Shown here in pieces: positions 42,541 to 51,507 of a stretch of DNA of 64,000 bases. A model generated the notes under the pieces. The model saw only the letters and a list, made by a program, of their open reading frames with translations, ran no database searches and was not told where the DNA came from. How positions within the stretch are numbered: the stretch's first letter is position 1; every line of letters begins with the position of its first letter. Source of the stretch: Gelidibacter gilvus. Lineage in GTDB: Bacteria; Bacteroidota; Bacteroidia; Flavobacteriales; Flavobacteriaceae. Location: positions 124,001-188,000 of the forward strand of contig NZ_SDDZ01000007.1 in assembly GCF_004115975.1 (NCBI RefSeq), in the 5' to 3' direction. A program made the translations under genes and the position numbers.

Positions 42541-43512
42541 ATGAGTAAGGTAAAATATTATTACGATTCTGATACCCTCTCTTATAAGAAAATAGAGCGT
42601 AGAAAAAGGAATACTTTTAAGTATGCCTCCATTTTCATTTTAGGCTCAGCCTTGTTTGGTTTCTTATTTGTGTTTTTGGCGAGTCAGTTCATTCAATCGC
42701 CCAAAGAACGTGCTTTGGCAAGAGAACTCCAGCATATGGAATTGCAATATCAATTGCTTAACAGAAAAATGGATGAGGCACAATCTGTTTTGGCCAATGT
42801 TGAACAACGTGACAACGCCATTTACCGTCTCTATTTTGCAGCCAATCCTATTCCAGAAGAACAGCGTAAAGCGGGTTTTGGTGGGATCAATCGGTATAAA
42901 GCATTGGAAGGTTTTGATAATTCAAAAATAATTATTGAAGCCAATAGACGTATGGACATCTTACAAAAACAAATTGTAGTCCAGTCCAAATCTTTAGATG
43001 AAATAGCCGTTTTAGCTGAGGATAAAGAGAAATTCTTAGCATCCATTCCAGCAATTCAGCCTATAAACATTGACGATTTAACTCGGATGGCTTCAGGTTA
43101 TGGCTACCGGACCGATCCATTTACGAAGGTTAGAAAGTTTCATTACGGCATGGATTTTACCGCACCACAAGGCACACCAATTTATGCTGCAGGAGATGGC
43201 GTCGTGACACGGGCAGATAATTCTGCAACTGGTTATGGCAACCACATCCGCATTGATCATGGCTATGGCTATGTCACATTATACGCCCACTTGTACAAAT
43301 ATAATGTACGTGCAAATCAAAAGGTGAAACGCGGTGATTTAATTGGTTTTGTTGGTAGTACAGGACGTTCGGAAGCGCCACATTTACATTATGAAGTATT
43401 TAAGGATGATGATCGCATCAATCCTATCAATTTCTATTATGGTAACTTATCTGCCGAAGAATACAGCAAATTATTGGAGCACGCTGCCCTAGAAAATCAA
43501 TCCCTGGATTAA
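42541..43512 (+). CDS. Membrane-anchored M23 (LytM-type) metallopeptidase
   Basis: The 323-residue protein has a single transmembrane segment (about residues 30-49), a coiled-coil-like stretch (55-165) and a C-terminal M23 domain. The zinc ligands are intact: His201 and Asp205 in FHYGMDF, and His283 in PHLHYEV, with His250 in LYAHLY. The enzyme would cleave cross-links in peptidoglycan, or activate other hydrolases. The MerR gene starts one base after its stop codon, and LemA and TPM genes follow, a conserved cluster in Flavobacteriaceae. Confidence 0.93.
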   Translation: MSKVKYYYDSDTLSYKKIERRKRNTFKYASIFILGSALFGFLFVFLASQFIQSPKERALARELQHMELQYQLLNRKMDEAQSVLANVEQRDNAIYRLYFAANPIPEEQRKAGFGGINRYKALEGFDNSKIIIEANRRMDILQKQIVVQSKSLDEIAVLAEDKEKFLASIPAIQPINIDDLTRMASGYGYRTDPFTKVRKFHYGMDFTAPQGTPIYAAGDGVVTRADNSATGYGNHIRIDHGYGYVTLYAHLYKYNVRANQKVKRGDLIGFVGSTGRSEAPHLHYEVFKDDDRINPINFYYGNLSAEEYSKLLEHAALENQSLD

Positions 43513-43513
43513 T

Positions 43514-43843
43514 ATGCTGATCGATCTTCCAGAAAAAAGGTATTATGGTATTGGCGAAGTGGCCAAAGCTTTTAAGGTCAATACATCCTTGATCCGATTT
43601 TGGGAAAAGGAATTTGACATCTTAAAACCAAAAAAGAATGCTAAGGGCAACCGAAAGTTCACACCAGAAGACATAAAAAATCTTCAGTTTATTTACCATT
43701 TGGTCAAAGTAAGGGGGTTTACCCTTGAAGGTGCAAAGACGCATCTAAAAGAACAAAAACAAGAAGCGCTCAGCACATTCGAAATTATCAGTAAATTAAA
43801 AGGCATAAAAGCTCAACTTATAAAAATTAAAACACAACTCTAA
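43514..43843 (+). CDS. MerR family transcriptional regulator
   Basis: The 109-residue product has an N-terminal MerR winged helix (KRYYGIGEVAKAFKVNTSLIRFWEKEFDILKPKK, then NRKFTPEDIKNLQFIYHLVK), with a helical continuation KGFTLEGAK-like (RGFTLEGAKTHLKEQK). The C-terminal ligand domain is very short. It starts one base after the M23 stop. Its target is not known; location in the M23-LemA cluster suggests local envelope control, but this is inference. Confidence 0.88.
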   Translation: MLIDLPEKRYYGIGEVAKAFKVNTSLIRFWEKEFDILKPKKNAKGNRKFTPEDIKNLQFIYHLVKVRGFTLEGAKTHLKEQKQEALSTFEIISKLKGIKAQLIKIKTQL

Positions 43844-43855
43844 AACCAATATCAC

Positions 43856-44455
43856 ATGAAAAAATGGCTCGTTCCTGTAATTATCATTGCATTAATTGCA
43901 ATAGCACTTTACTCTTGGGGAAAAAACTTTAACAATACAGCGGTAGAACTCAAAGAAACTGCCACGAGAAGCTGGGGCGATGTTGAAAGCAGCTACCAAC
44001 GCCGTAATGACCTTATTGGCAATCTTGTGAAAACAGTGCAAGGTGCCGCCGATTTTGAGCGTACCACATTGACTGAAGTTATTGAAGCAAGAGCAAAAGC
44101 AACATCTACAACCATTGACGCCAACAATTTGACTCCAGAAAACATGGCTCAATTTCAAGAAGCACAAAGCGGATTAAGCGGTGCCTTATCAAAACTTTTG
44201 GTATCTGTGGAGCGTTATCCAGAATTAAAAGCGAATCAAAACTTCCTGGAATTACAGTCGCAATTGGAAGGTACCGAAAACAGGATCAACGTTGCGAGAG
44301 ATCGTTTTAACGGCAACGTGGAACCTTATAATAAACACATCAAAACCTTCCCTAACAGTGTGTTGGCAGGTCTTTTTAATTTTGATGACATGAGTTACTA
44401 TAAGGCAGATGCAGGCGCTGAGAACGCTCCAGACGTAGATTTTGATTTTAAATAA
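43856..44455 (+). CDS. lemA: LemA family membrane protein
   Basis: The 199-residue protein has an N-terminal membrane helix (residues 4-20) and the LemA helical body with the RRNDLIGNLVKTVQGAADFERTTLTEVIEARAKA, LSKLLVSVERYPELKANQNFLELQSQLEGTENRI and RDRFNGNVEPYNKHIKTFPN blocks. The function is not settled. The neighbouring TPM-domain genes are its common partners. Confidence 0.93.
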   Translation: MKKWLVPVIIIALIAIALYSWGKNFNNTAVELKETATRSWGDVESSYQRRNDLIGNLVKTVQGAADFERTTLTEVIEARAKATSTTIDANNLTPENMAQFQEAQSGLSGALSKLLVSVERYPELKANQNFLELQSQLEGTENRINVARDRFNGNVEPYNKHIKTFPNSVLAGLFNFDDMSYYKADAGAENAPDVDFDFK

Positions 44456-44525
44456 ATCGGTCTCATGATTCAAGTACTACTACTTGCATTCAAAGCCCAA
44501 ATATCTATAAAAAGAAACTAGAAGA

Positions 44526-44963
44526 ATGTCTAAAATAGAAGATTTCCTTACCGCAGCAGAGGAGCAACAAGTGATTGATGCCATCAGAACTGCAGAAAAG
44601 AATACCTCAGGAGAAATACGTGTACATCTCGAAAAAACCTCTAAAAAGGATTCCTATGAACGTGCATTGGAAGTATTCCGTATGCTTAAAATGGACAATA
44701 CAAAACTCCAAAATGGTGTGTTGATCTACGTTGCTGTAGAAGATAAGAACTTTGTGATTTTTGGTGATGAGGGCATTAACGATGTTGTAGATGATGATTT
44801 TTGGGAAAGCACCAAAAACGTGATGCAAGGCCATTTTAAAAGAGGCCATTTCAAACAAGGATTAGTCGATGGCATTTTGAAAGCAGGCAAACAATTGGAA
44901 ACTTATTTTCCATGGGAAACCGGCGATAAAAATGAAATTTCTGATGATATCTCCATAGGATAA
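44526..44963 (+). CDS. TPM domain protein (first copy), cytoplasmic type
   Basis: The 145-residue product is a short TPM-fold protein: TAAEEQQVIDAIRTAEKNTSGEIRVHLE, ALEVFRMLKMDNTKLQNGVLIYVAVEDKNFVIFGDEGIND and FKQGLVDGILKAGKQLETYFPW. It lacks a signal peptide, unlike the next gene. TPM proteins are linked to LemA proteins and to photosystem II maintenance in plants; the bacterial function is unsettled. Confidence 0.85.
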   Translation: MSKIEDFLTAAEEQQVIDAIRTAEKNTSGEIRVHLEKTSKKDSYERALEVFRMLKMDNTKLQNGVLIYVAVEDKNFVIFGDEGINDVVDDDFWESTKNVMQGHFKRGHFKQGLVDGILKAGKQLETYFPWETGDKNEISDDISIG

Positions 44964-44973
44964 TAAATTAAAT

Positions 44974-45837
44974 ATGCAGTTAGCAGTCAACAGTCAGGAA
45001 CTATATAATTTCAAAAAAAGCGTTTTTAAACGCTTTCTTTTTAGCGTACTGTTGGTTTTATGCAGTATCCAACTGGGATATTCCCAATTTAACATCCCTG
45101 ATAAACCATCAAAAACCACGGAGCAAACGAGTGTTTACCAATTCATTCCATTATTATCCGAAAGTCAGAAAAATAGTCTAGAACAAAAGCTGATAAAATA
45201 TTCGGATACTACCTCCACACAGATTGTTATTGCGATAATAAGTTCTACACAAGGAGAAAACATCAATTACTTAGGTGCACAATGGGGACAAAAATGGGGC
45301 ATTGGGCAAGAAAAAGAAGACAATGGCATTTTGATCCTGTTGGCTAGAGACGACCGTAAAATTGCGATCAGCACAGGATACGGCACAGAACATTTATTGA
45401 CAGACGCCATGTCCAAACGGATCATTGAGCGTGATATCCTCCCCTATTTTAGACAAAACGATTACTACGGCGGCCTCAATCGAGGTGCTGATGCTATTTT
45501 TGAAGTGATGACCGGTGAATATCAAGGCACGCGACAAAACAACTCGGAGGAGGGAATTCCCGTTGGATTTATTTTCCTTCTCTTTATCATCTTCATCATC
45601 ATTATGATTTCCATTTCCAAGAACAACAAAGGTGGTGGCGGGCCAGGCAGCAAGAGAGGCGGCGATTTTAGTATCTGGGATGCCATAATCTTAAGCAATC
45701 TGGGACGAGGCGGTTTTGGCGGCGGCGGTAGATCATCAGGAGGTGGTTTTGGCGGCGGCTTCGGCGGAGGTGGTGGTTTCGGAGGTGGATTTGGTGGCGG
45801 TGGCTTTGGAGGTGGCGGCGCTTCTGGAGGATGGTAG
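44974..45837 (+). CDS. TPM domain protein with signal peptide and glycine-rich tail
   Basis: The 287-residue product has a signal sequence (RFLFSVLLVLCSIQLGYSQ, cleavage near residue 38), a TPM domain (about 62-175, ISSTQGENINYLGAQWGQKWGIG, DNGILILLARDDRKIAISTGYGTEHLLTD), a membrane helix (about 193-210) and a glycine-rich tail (GGGFGGGFGGGGGFGGG). This is the YgcG-like arrangement. Its first codons (MQLAVNSQ) are made from a dispersed repeat, and a hairpin (45017-45036) lies in its 5' coding region, so the true start is uncertain. Confidence 0.85.
   Translation: MQLAVNSQELYNFKKSVFKRFLFSVLLVLCSIQLGYSQFNIPDKPSKTTEQTSVYQFIPLLSESQKNSLEQKLIKYSDTTSTQIVIAIISSTQGENINYLGAQWGQKWGIGQEKEDNGILILLARDDRKIAISTGYGTEHLLTDAMSKRIIERDILPYFRQNDYYGGLNRGADAIFEVMTGEYQGTRQNNSEEGIPVGFIFLLFIIFIIIMISISKNNKGGGGPGSKRGGDFSIWDAIILSNLGRGGFGGGGRSSGGGFGGGFGGGGGFGGGFGGGGFGGGGASGGW
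45017..45036. repeat. Hairpin within the 5' end of the second TPM gene
   Basis: AAAGCGTTT (45017-45025) and AAACGCTTT (45028-45036) are complements, followed by CTTTTT. It looks like an intrinsic terminator but lies inside the coding region, so it could cause premature termination or simply be codon-driven. Confidence 0.45.
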
Positions 45838-45840
45838 GAT

Positions 45841-46005
45841 TTCAGTTGGCAGTCTGGTAGTGGTCAATCTGCAGATAGCAGTGGTCCCGCATTCGCAAAT
45901 GCTACGGACGGGCAGGCAGTGGTTTAAGTTAAAAATATTTTATGTTCCGAATTCAACTTCAACTAGGATACTGAGCTTGTCGAAGTATCAATTTCAACTT
46001 CTAAT
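45841..46005. repeat. Dispersed short repeats before the VOC gene
   Basis: CAGTTGGCAGTCTGG and a ggtcaatctgcagatagcagtgg-type stretch are related to the repeats at 5214-5233 and 44975-44997. GCATTCGCAAATGC (about 45890-45903), ACGGACGGGCAGGCA and ACTGAGCTTGTCGAAGT (about 45971-45987) are further repeat words. No gene is seen. Confidence 0.55.
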
Positions 46006-46404
46006 ATGTCTTCATACAAACCAAAAAACTACAATTCCCTATCGCCATATCTCATTGTGGACGATGCGGAAAAACTTGTCGATCTTTTAAAAATCGTTTT
46101 TGATGCTAAGGAATTAAGACGGTATCACCGAGAGGATGGCTCCATAATGCACTTGGAGCTCCAACTGGATGATTCTGTAATGATGATCAGCGACAGTACA
46201 GAAAATTATCCCGCTATTACTGCGATGTTGCACATTTATGTCCCCGATGTTTTTGAAACCTTTGATTTGGCTATAGAAAATGATTGTCTTCTTTTAGAGC
46301 GGCCAACAACCAAAGCCGATGACACAGATGCTAGAGGTGCTTTTATGGATTATGCTGGGAACTATTGGTCGGTGAGCACACAACAAGACATAACAATTCA
46401 ATGA
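46006..46404 (+). CDS. VOC (glyoxalase/PhnB-like) family protein
   Basis: The 132-residue product has the two-module VOC pattern: SLSPYLIVDDAEKLVDLLKIVFDAKE, RYHREDGSIMHLELQLDDSVMMISDS in the first half and MLHIYVPDVFETFDLAI, FMDYAGNYWSVS in the second. Such proteins are metal-dependent or substrate-binding, of very varied function; the one here is unknown. Confidence 0.88.
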   Translation: MSSYKPKNYNSLSPYLIVDDAEKLVDLLKIVFDAKELRRYHREDGSIMHLELQLDDSVMMISDSTENYPAITAMLHIYVPDVFETFDLAIENDCLLLERPTTKADDTDARGAFMDYAGNYWSVSTQQDITIQ

Positions 46405-46473
46405 CAAACTTTCATAGCTATACCAGGATTTAATGCTTAATTTTGTACCTCGCCAAGAGGCCGTTCATCGATT

Positions 46474-46535
46474 ATACTCTAAATCACTTGCATTTTATCG
46501 GATATTTAATACCTTTAATAGATGATTTAGAGTAT
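46474..46535. other. 13-bp inverted repeat upstream of the small Fe-S gene
   Basis: ATACTCTAAATCA (46474-46486) and TGATTTAGAGTAT (46523-46535) are perfect complements with a 36-nt spacer, between the VOC gene and the ATG at 46590. It could be a regulator site or a leader stem-loop. No riboswitch class is recognised. Confidence 0.5.
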
Positions 46536-46589
46536 TTATATGTAAATTATTTAAATTCAAAGAGAGTCAAACCCCAAATTGATCTACTT

Positions 46590-46817
46590 ATGGAAACAAA
46601 TGCTAATCATTTTAGTAATAGCGATATTACTATTACTTACGAACCATCTGTTTGCATCAACGCTGGACGTTGTGCGAAAGAACTTTCCGATGTATTTAGA
46701 AATTCAGTAATCCCATGGATTGACATAGATGGCGCTCCATCTGAAAGAATCATTGATCAAGTCAGAAAATGTCCATCAGGTGCCCTGAAAGTTTATCTTA
46801 ATCAGAAAGTAGCCTAA
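46590..46817 (+). CDS. Small (4Fe-4S)-binding protein, Fer4_19 domain
   Basis: The 75-residue protein starts METNANHFSNSDITITYEPSVC and has Cys22, Cys28 (VCINAGRCAK) and Cys61 in RKCPSGALKVY, the pattern of the divergent mono-cluster domain family Fer4_19. A frame extension to 46443 (TTG) would add 49 residues that cross an inverted repeat and are not family-like, so the ATG at 46590 is chosen. It probably binds one iron-sulfur cluster; the partner is unknown. Confidence 0.75.
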   Translation: METNANHFSNSDITITYEPSVCINAGRCAKELSDVFRNSVIPWIDIDGAPSERIIDQVRKCPSGALKVYLNQKVA

Positions 46818-46834
46818 TCATTAACAGTCAAAAG

Positions 46835-46872
46835 AAAATCCCTTTGAATTTAATTTCAAAGGGATTTTTTTA
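46835..46872. terminator. Bidirectional terminator between Fe-S gene and first oxidase gene
   Basis: AAAATCCCTTTGAA (46835-46848) pairs with TTCAAAGGGATTTT (46855-46868), flanked by T runs on the plus strand and A-rich sequence upstream. It lies between two convergent genes, so it can serve both. Confidence 0.8.
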
Positions 46873-46893
46873 TGAGGTTATTTCGTTATGAAA

Positions 46894-49800
46894 TTATTTA
46901 ATGATCAACTTTTGTGTTTTAACTTGATTGTCGTTATTAAGCTTTATAACATAAACACCCCTACTCATTGTGGAGATATCCATGGTGTTCTCCGTAACAT
47001 GAGGATTAAGAGCTTGACTCAAAACCAATCGGCCTTGTAGGTCATAAAGATGTGCGGTTGTTGCTGATGTCAATTGGCCTCTAATCACCAAGACCTTAGG
47101 AATAAACGTCGTGTAAATGCGTAAATTATCATTAATATCCATATCTATAATAGATAACGTTCGAGATGAATAATGTACTCTAAACCGATCCGCATCATTC
47201 ATATCAGATTCTGGTGTAAAGGTATAGGCGCCATTGTTCAATAAGGTCAACGTATTGTCTTGCCTGTCTTCCAAATACACATTAATACTTTTTGGAATGG
47301 TGGAAAGGGCATCAATATTTATTTTCAGATCGACGCCCGCTTTAGATTTAATTCCTAAAGACACAATAACATCGTTAAAATCGTCATAAGGTAATGACTG
47401 GATGGCAATGTCAAGATCTGTTTGACCTTCCACCAAATTGGTAAATATTGAAAAATCGACATCTTTAGCTGAATAAACTGAAGCGTCATAACCCGGATCT
47501 AATCCTCTGGAGGTTCCTTCGATAAAATAAATTTTCGTTGATTCGGTACTGGAAGCGTAGCTTAATTCAAGCGTACTTAATACCTTCGATAAACTTGAAG
47601 ATCTGTTAGGAATAAAATCATCAGAAGCTCCAATTCTCCTCATTGCTGGTGTAAACTGGACATTAATTATATCTCCAACAGGTTTTGCTTTAACAAAGAA
47701 TGCTTGACCAGGCGCAATTAGAACGCCCTCTTCGGTTGTAGCAAAATTTAAGATCTCCCATTTATCTGATGCACCACCGTTATATCCATAAATTGCTTGA
47801 AAGGCTTCTTCGGCATCAAAAGCATGCAAATTAGTATTAAAGAATGTATGAAAATCAATATAAGATGGATATGGATTTCCAATTAAATTCCAAGCTTTTC
47901 CTTTGGATGCATTTGAAATAGGAACATTAACATTCGTTTTACTAGTCCTACCTGTAAAGATTAAAGTGCTTCCATGAGTGGTTGCGACTCGGTAGCCAAC
48001 TCCTGAATTTATTATTGTTGAGGCATTTGTCTGGATATTATAATTTTGATAGAAGCCGGTAGTAGTAATAAAAGGCGCAAATGCTAATGTATTTCCCGTA
48101 GTTGCCAATTGATCTTGATTTGCAGAGGCAAAAGATCCAAAAACCTGACTTTCTACAGGGGCAGAAATTAAATCATTTCCACCCCCTGCGGAAGTTCCCA
48201 TTTTATTGACATAACGCTCATAATTGATGGCTCTATCAATTTCACCATTCAAAATTAAACTAGAATACACCTGAGATGTTGATTTTAAAGTAATAGTGTT
48301 GGCGGTTATTTTCACTCCTTGATCCACAGTTAAAGCTGCACCAGGTTCAACAATTAAATCATGACAAAAGGTATTTTTAGAAATTACGCTTTCACCTGAA
48401 ATAATTCTGATATTATTATTTGAAGTGGCTATACCACTTGGATCTCTCGGAGACCATGTACCATTATAAATATAAGTAATTGCAGGAGTAACATTTATCT
48501 GAATTGTCTTGACGCATTTTGCATCAACTGCTCTGATAACTGTAATTTCCGCAGCAGATGCCCAAGCCTGTCCTGAAACAGCTGGTTTCCGCGCTACAAA
48601 GCGCACATATCTTGCGGAAGTTTCGGGAAAACTAACCGTAATTAAATCCTTATTATTTCCTCCTATACCATTTGCAATCCGGTTGCCCCAGTTGGATGTG
48701 GAATTACTCACATAAATATCAAAATCACCTATCCTTCCATTTTCATTATTTTGACGCGGCAGGTAAGTAAAGCCAGTCAATATTGAATTGGGACCCATAT
48801 CTAATTGCAGTTCATGTGGGTATCCCGGGTTTGCTCCTCCTTTTGTAGACCACTCCGTATGCCAATAGGTATTAGGATTGCCATCCAGAGCATATGATGC
48901 AGGGGCAGTTTCATCAACAGTCTCTTGACTATCCACAAAAATTAATTTTGGAGCCACTTCCTCGCCTCCTGCGAGGTTTGATGGCCAAATTGAATATACC
49001 CCAGCCTGAGCGGTGGTGATATTATTAATGATAGGACTACTGAGAACAGCGCCATCTGGATTGGTCACGGTATAATCCACATTATTTAAATTAAGGAACA
49101 ATCCAACATCATCACCCTCAGTGACCGATATTTCTATGGTTTCACTACCTCTTTGACCATTTATTTCATAAACTATCGCTAAATTTTCACAAGCGTTGTC
49201 TTCAATGATGGGGTCAATTAATTCCAACTCCTGATTATAAATGCTTAATACTTCTTGTTGTGTCAGTGCAACATTATATAATTTAAACTTGTCCATACTG
49301 CCATCAAGTTCATCAGTAATACCACTTTTGTTTCCATAACTCACAACAGGAGCTGCACGTTTATCATAAAAACCAGAAAGTGTAAATGTGCTATATAAAG
49401 GGTCTTGCGTATTTATCCTTAAGTCACCTGTTACGGTGTTCCTACAGATTTCTCGGCCATTGACATAAAGTATAGCAGTACCGCCATCATAAGTCCCTAC
49501 AATATGCTCCCATTCACCAGGTGTATATGTTCCAATATAACAACTTGCCCGACCACCACTCTTCGTGTAAAATTCTAACTTATACATTGAATTATGATAA
49601 CCAAAGAAAAAGGATGAATAATCATGTGCAAAAATAGCCACATTTGGAATTTTCCCATTTTGAGGAATGACACTTCCTTCCTTCCTATTGACCCAAGCCA
49701 TGACCGTTATTTTATTTTTCAATGACGCTAACGAGGCGGAAGAGGGAATTTCCACAATCGAATTACTGGTGTGTTCCAAACCATCCATTTGAAGGGAAGT

Positions 49801-51507
49801 CCCTGGAACACCAAATTCATTCCAATAATCACCACTAAGTGCTACCGGATTCCCATTATTATCACGTTGTTTAATTTGACCATTATTTTTTTTCCCCGAG
49901 GTGTCTTCAATCAAAGATCCACTTCCCTCAGAAAATTCAAATTCTACCAATAAATTATCAGGATTAACTATCGCATCTGGAGGACCTACCAAAACGGTTT
50001 TGGAAATGCTCGGTACTCCGTCTGAATTTATTGCGAACAACATATAATAACCCGGAGGCATCAAATTTGCATTGGGCATATCTAATTGATAATTCCCATT
50101 ACTTCCTGTAAATGCTACAGGAATTCTGCGTTGTTCATTATTAACACTATGGGTTGCCGATGACATTCTTACGAAAGCAAATTCAGCAATGGCAGGTGTG
50201 CTTTTGACAGCTAATGATCTTCCATAAAAGGCCTCCAATGGGGCATTTAACGTAGGACGAACCGCCAACTGACCATTAGCATTAAATAAGTAGGGAGGGC
50301 TATAAATTTCCGCATCGGGATGATTAGCACCTGCGGGAGGACAATGGTCACCACAGAGACCGCCGCCACCCATAAATACACGACCATCGTTTAATAGAAT
50401 AGCCGCGCTATGATAGGTTCTTGGAACTTGCATACTTGCCAAAGTTCTAAACGAATTAGTATCTGGATTATATAGCTCAGCAGACAAATAAGCACCCGCA
50501 TCTGAAAATACCTTGGACGTTCTCATACCTCCCAAAACCAAGACTTCTCCGGTAGGAAGCACTACACTACTCACATAAATTCTCGCATGTTGCATATCAT
50601 TTGAGGTAGGAGAAACTGAAACAACATCTCCATTATTTATAGAAATTACATAACCTTTAGTACTACCAGTACTCCCACCATCATAGGAGCCAGTGCCTCC
50701 TACTTTTAAAATCTTTCCAATATCAAACATTACGGCGTTACCATTCATTGAAGATCTATCATCGCCTCTTCGCCCCATCTCTCTTGAGGAACCATTACCT
50801 GAAACATCAATCCAATGCATGGTTTCACCAGGACCAGCATGAAAAACTTTACCATTAGGTGCGGCAAATAGCCAAGCATGGTTATCCAATCTATATGTCC
50901 CTGCTGGCTCTCTGTTCCTATCATTGGTATTCCAAAGTAACTCACCTGGCAAGCCATTAAGTACACGCCAACCTGATCCCTTCGTCCACATCTCTGCAGC
51001 TCTCCCTCCATAAGCTCCGCCACTCCAGGAACCACCTATAGTCAACGCCGATCCATTTGCCAAGGTAACTGCACCTTGATAGCCTCTTCCAATATTCAGG
51101 TTCTCTGCCCTAATCCAGGTTTCTGTATTAGGGTCATAAATACTGGCACGTTGACTGGAGCTTCCTCCTGTAGCTAAAATTCTGCCATCCGGCAGATTGT
51201 TAATACCTGGACAAAACATATCGTGATTGGTATCTGTCCTAGTGCTTGGCAGAACCCTACCATCTTTGCCAATGGAAGGGTCAAAAATTTGAGTAAAGGT
51301 AAAACCATCGTTACCTCCAAAATCATCATGATACTTGGATGACCAGGTCAGCAATCTACCATCTGGCAAATTGGCTAAAGCAACTGGTACAATTTGGAAA
51401 GGGATTGGTTCACTCCAATGTCCAATTAACCCAGGGTTTTGAGCAAAAGTTTTAAAAGCTATTAATAGTAATAGAGAGATAAAAGTTGAATAAGCACGGT
51501 TATTCAT
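46894..51507 (-). CDS. Galactose oxidase-like copper radical oxidase, T9SS-exported (copy 1)
   Basis: The 1537-residue precursor has a signal peptide (residues 1-22). Residues 25-510 are a Kelch-type propeller and C-terminal domain of the galactose oxidase type. The active-site residues of fungal galactose oxidase are all present: Cys99 in HDMFCPG (thioether partner), Tyr143 in GRGYQGA, Trp161 in IGGSWSGG, Tyr365-His366 in RTYHSA and His453 in SATHSVNNEQRR. LamG-like (about 518-775) and discoidin-like (about 865-1000) modules follow, then a type IX secretion tail (LYDLQGRLVLSQAL and MDISTMSRGVYVIKLNN at the end). It would be an extracellular alcohol or sugar oxidase making hydrogen peroxide; the substrate is unknown. 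Confidence 0.85.
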   Translation of the reverse strand: MNNRAYSTFISLLLLIAFKTFAQNPGLIGHWSEPIPFQIVPVALANLPDGRLLTWSSKYHDDFGGNDGFTFTQIFDPSIGKDGRVLPSTRTDTNHDMFCPGINNLPDGRILATGGSSSQRASIYDPNTETWIRAENLNIGRGYQGAVTLANGSALTIGGSWSGGAYGGRAAEMWTKGSGWRVLNGLPGELLWNTNDRNREPAGTYRLDNHAWLFAAPNGKVFHAGPGETMHWIDVSGNGSSREMGRRGDDRSSMNGNAVMFDIGKILKVGGTGSYDGGSTGSTKGYVISINNGDVVSVSPTSNDMQHARIYVSSVVLPTGEVLVLGGMRTSKVFSDAGAYLSAELYNPDTNSFRTLASMQVPRTYHSAAILLNDGRVFMGGGGLCGDHCPPAGANHPDAEIYSPPYLFNANGQLAVRPTLNAPLEAFYGRSLAVKSTPAIAEFAFVRMSSATHSVNNEQRRIPVAFTGSNGNYQLDMPNANLMPPGYYMLFAINSDGVPSISKTVLVGPPDAIVNPDNLLVEFEFSEGSGSLIEDTSGKKNNGQIKQRDNNGNPVALSGDYWNEFGVPGTSLQMDGLEHTSNSIVEIPSSASLASLKNKITVMAWVNRKEGSVIPQNGKIPNVAIFAHDYSSFFFGYHNSMYKLEFYTKSGGRASCYIGTYTPGEWEHIVGTYDGGTAILYVNGREICRNTVTGDLRINTQDPLYSTFTLSGFYDKRAAPVVSYGNKSGITDELDGSMDKFKLYNVALTQQEVLSIYNQELELIDPIIEDNACENLAIVYEINGQRGSETIEISVTEGDDVGLFLNLNNVDYTVTNPDGAVLSSPIINNITTAQAGVYSIWPSNLAGGEEVAPKLIFVDSQETVDETAPASYALDGNPNTYWHTEWSTKGGANPGYPHELQLDMGPNSILTGFTYLPRQNNENGRIGDFDIYVSNSTSNWGNRIANGIGGNNKDLITVSFPETSARYVRFVARKPAVSGQAWASAAEITVIRAVDAKCVKTIQINVTPAITYIYNGTWSPRDPSGIATSNNNIRIISGESVISKNTFCHDLIVEPGAALTVDQGVKITANTITLKSTSQVYSSLILNGEIDRAINYERYVNKMGTSAGGGNDLISAPVESQVFGSFASANQDQLATTGNTLAFAPFITTTGFYQNYNIQTNASTIINSGVGYRVATTHGSTLIFTGRTSKTNVNVPISNASKGKAWNLIGNPYPSYIDFHTFFNTNLHAFDAEEAFQAIYGYNGGASDKWEILNFATTEEGVLIAPGQAFFVKAKPVGDIINVQFTPAMRRIGASDDFIPNRSSSLSKVLSTLELSYASSTESTKIYFIEGTSRGLDPGYDASVYSAKDVDFSIFTNLVEGQTDLDIAIQSLPYDDFNDVIVSLGIKSKAGVDLKINIDALSTIPKSINVYLEDRQDNTLTLLNNGAYTFTPESDMNDADRFRVHYSSRTLSIIDMDINDNLRIYTTFIPKVLVIRGQLTSATTAHLYDLQGRLVLSQALNPHVTENTMDISTMSRGVYVIKLNNDNQVKTQKLIIK

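Noticed and set aside
45716-46090. A 124-residue ORF over the glycine-rich tail of the TPM gene
   Set aside because: It is a frame shadow of the repeated GGC/GGT codons and crosses into the next gene.
46443-46589. Extended N-terminus of the small Fe-S protein
   Set aside because: It starts at TTG, crosses a 13-bp inverted repeat and has no family similarity; the ATG at 46590 gives the known domain.
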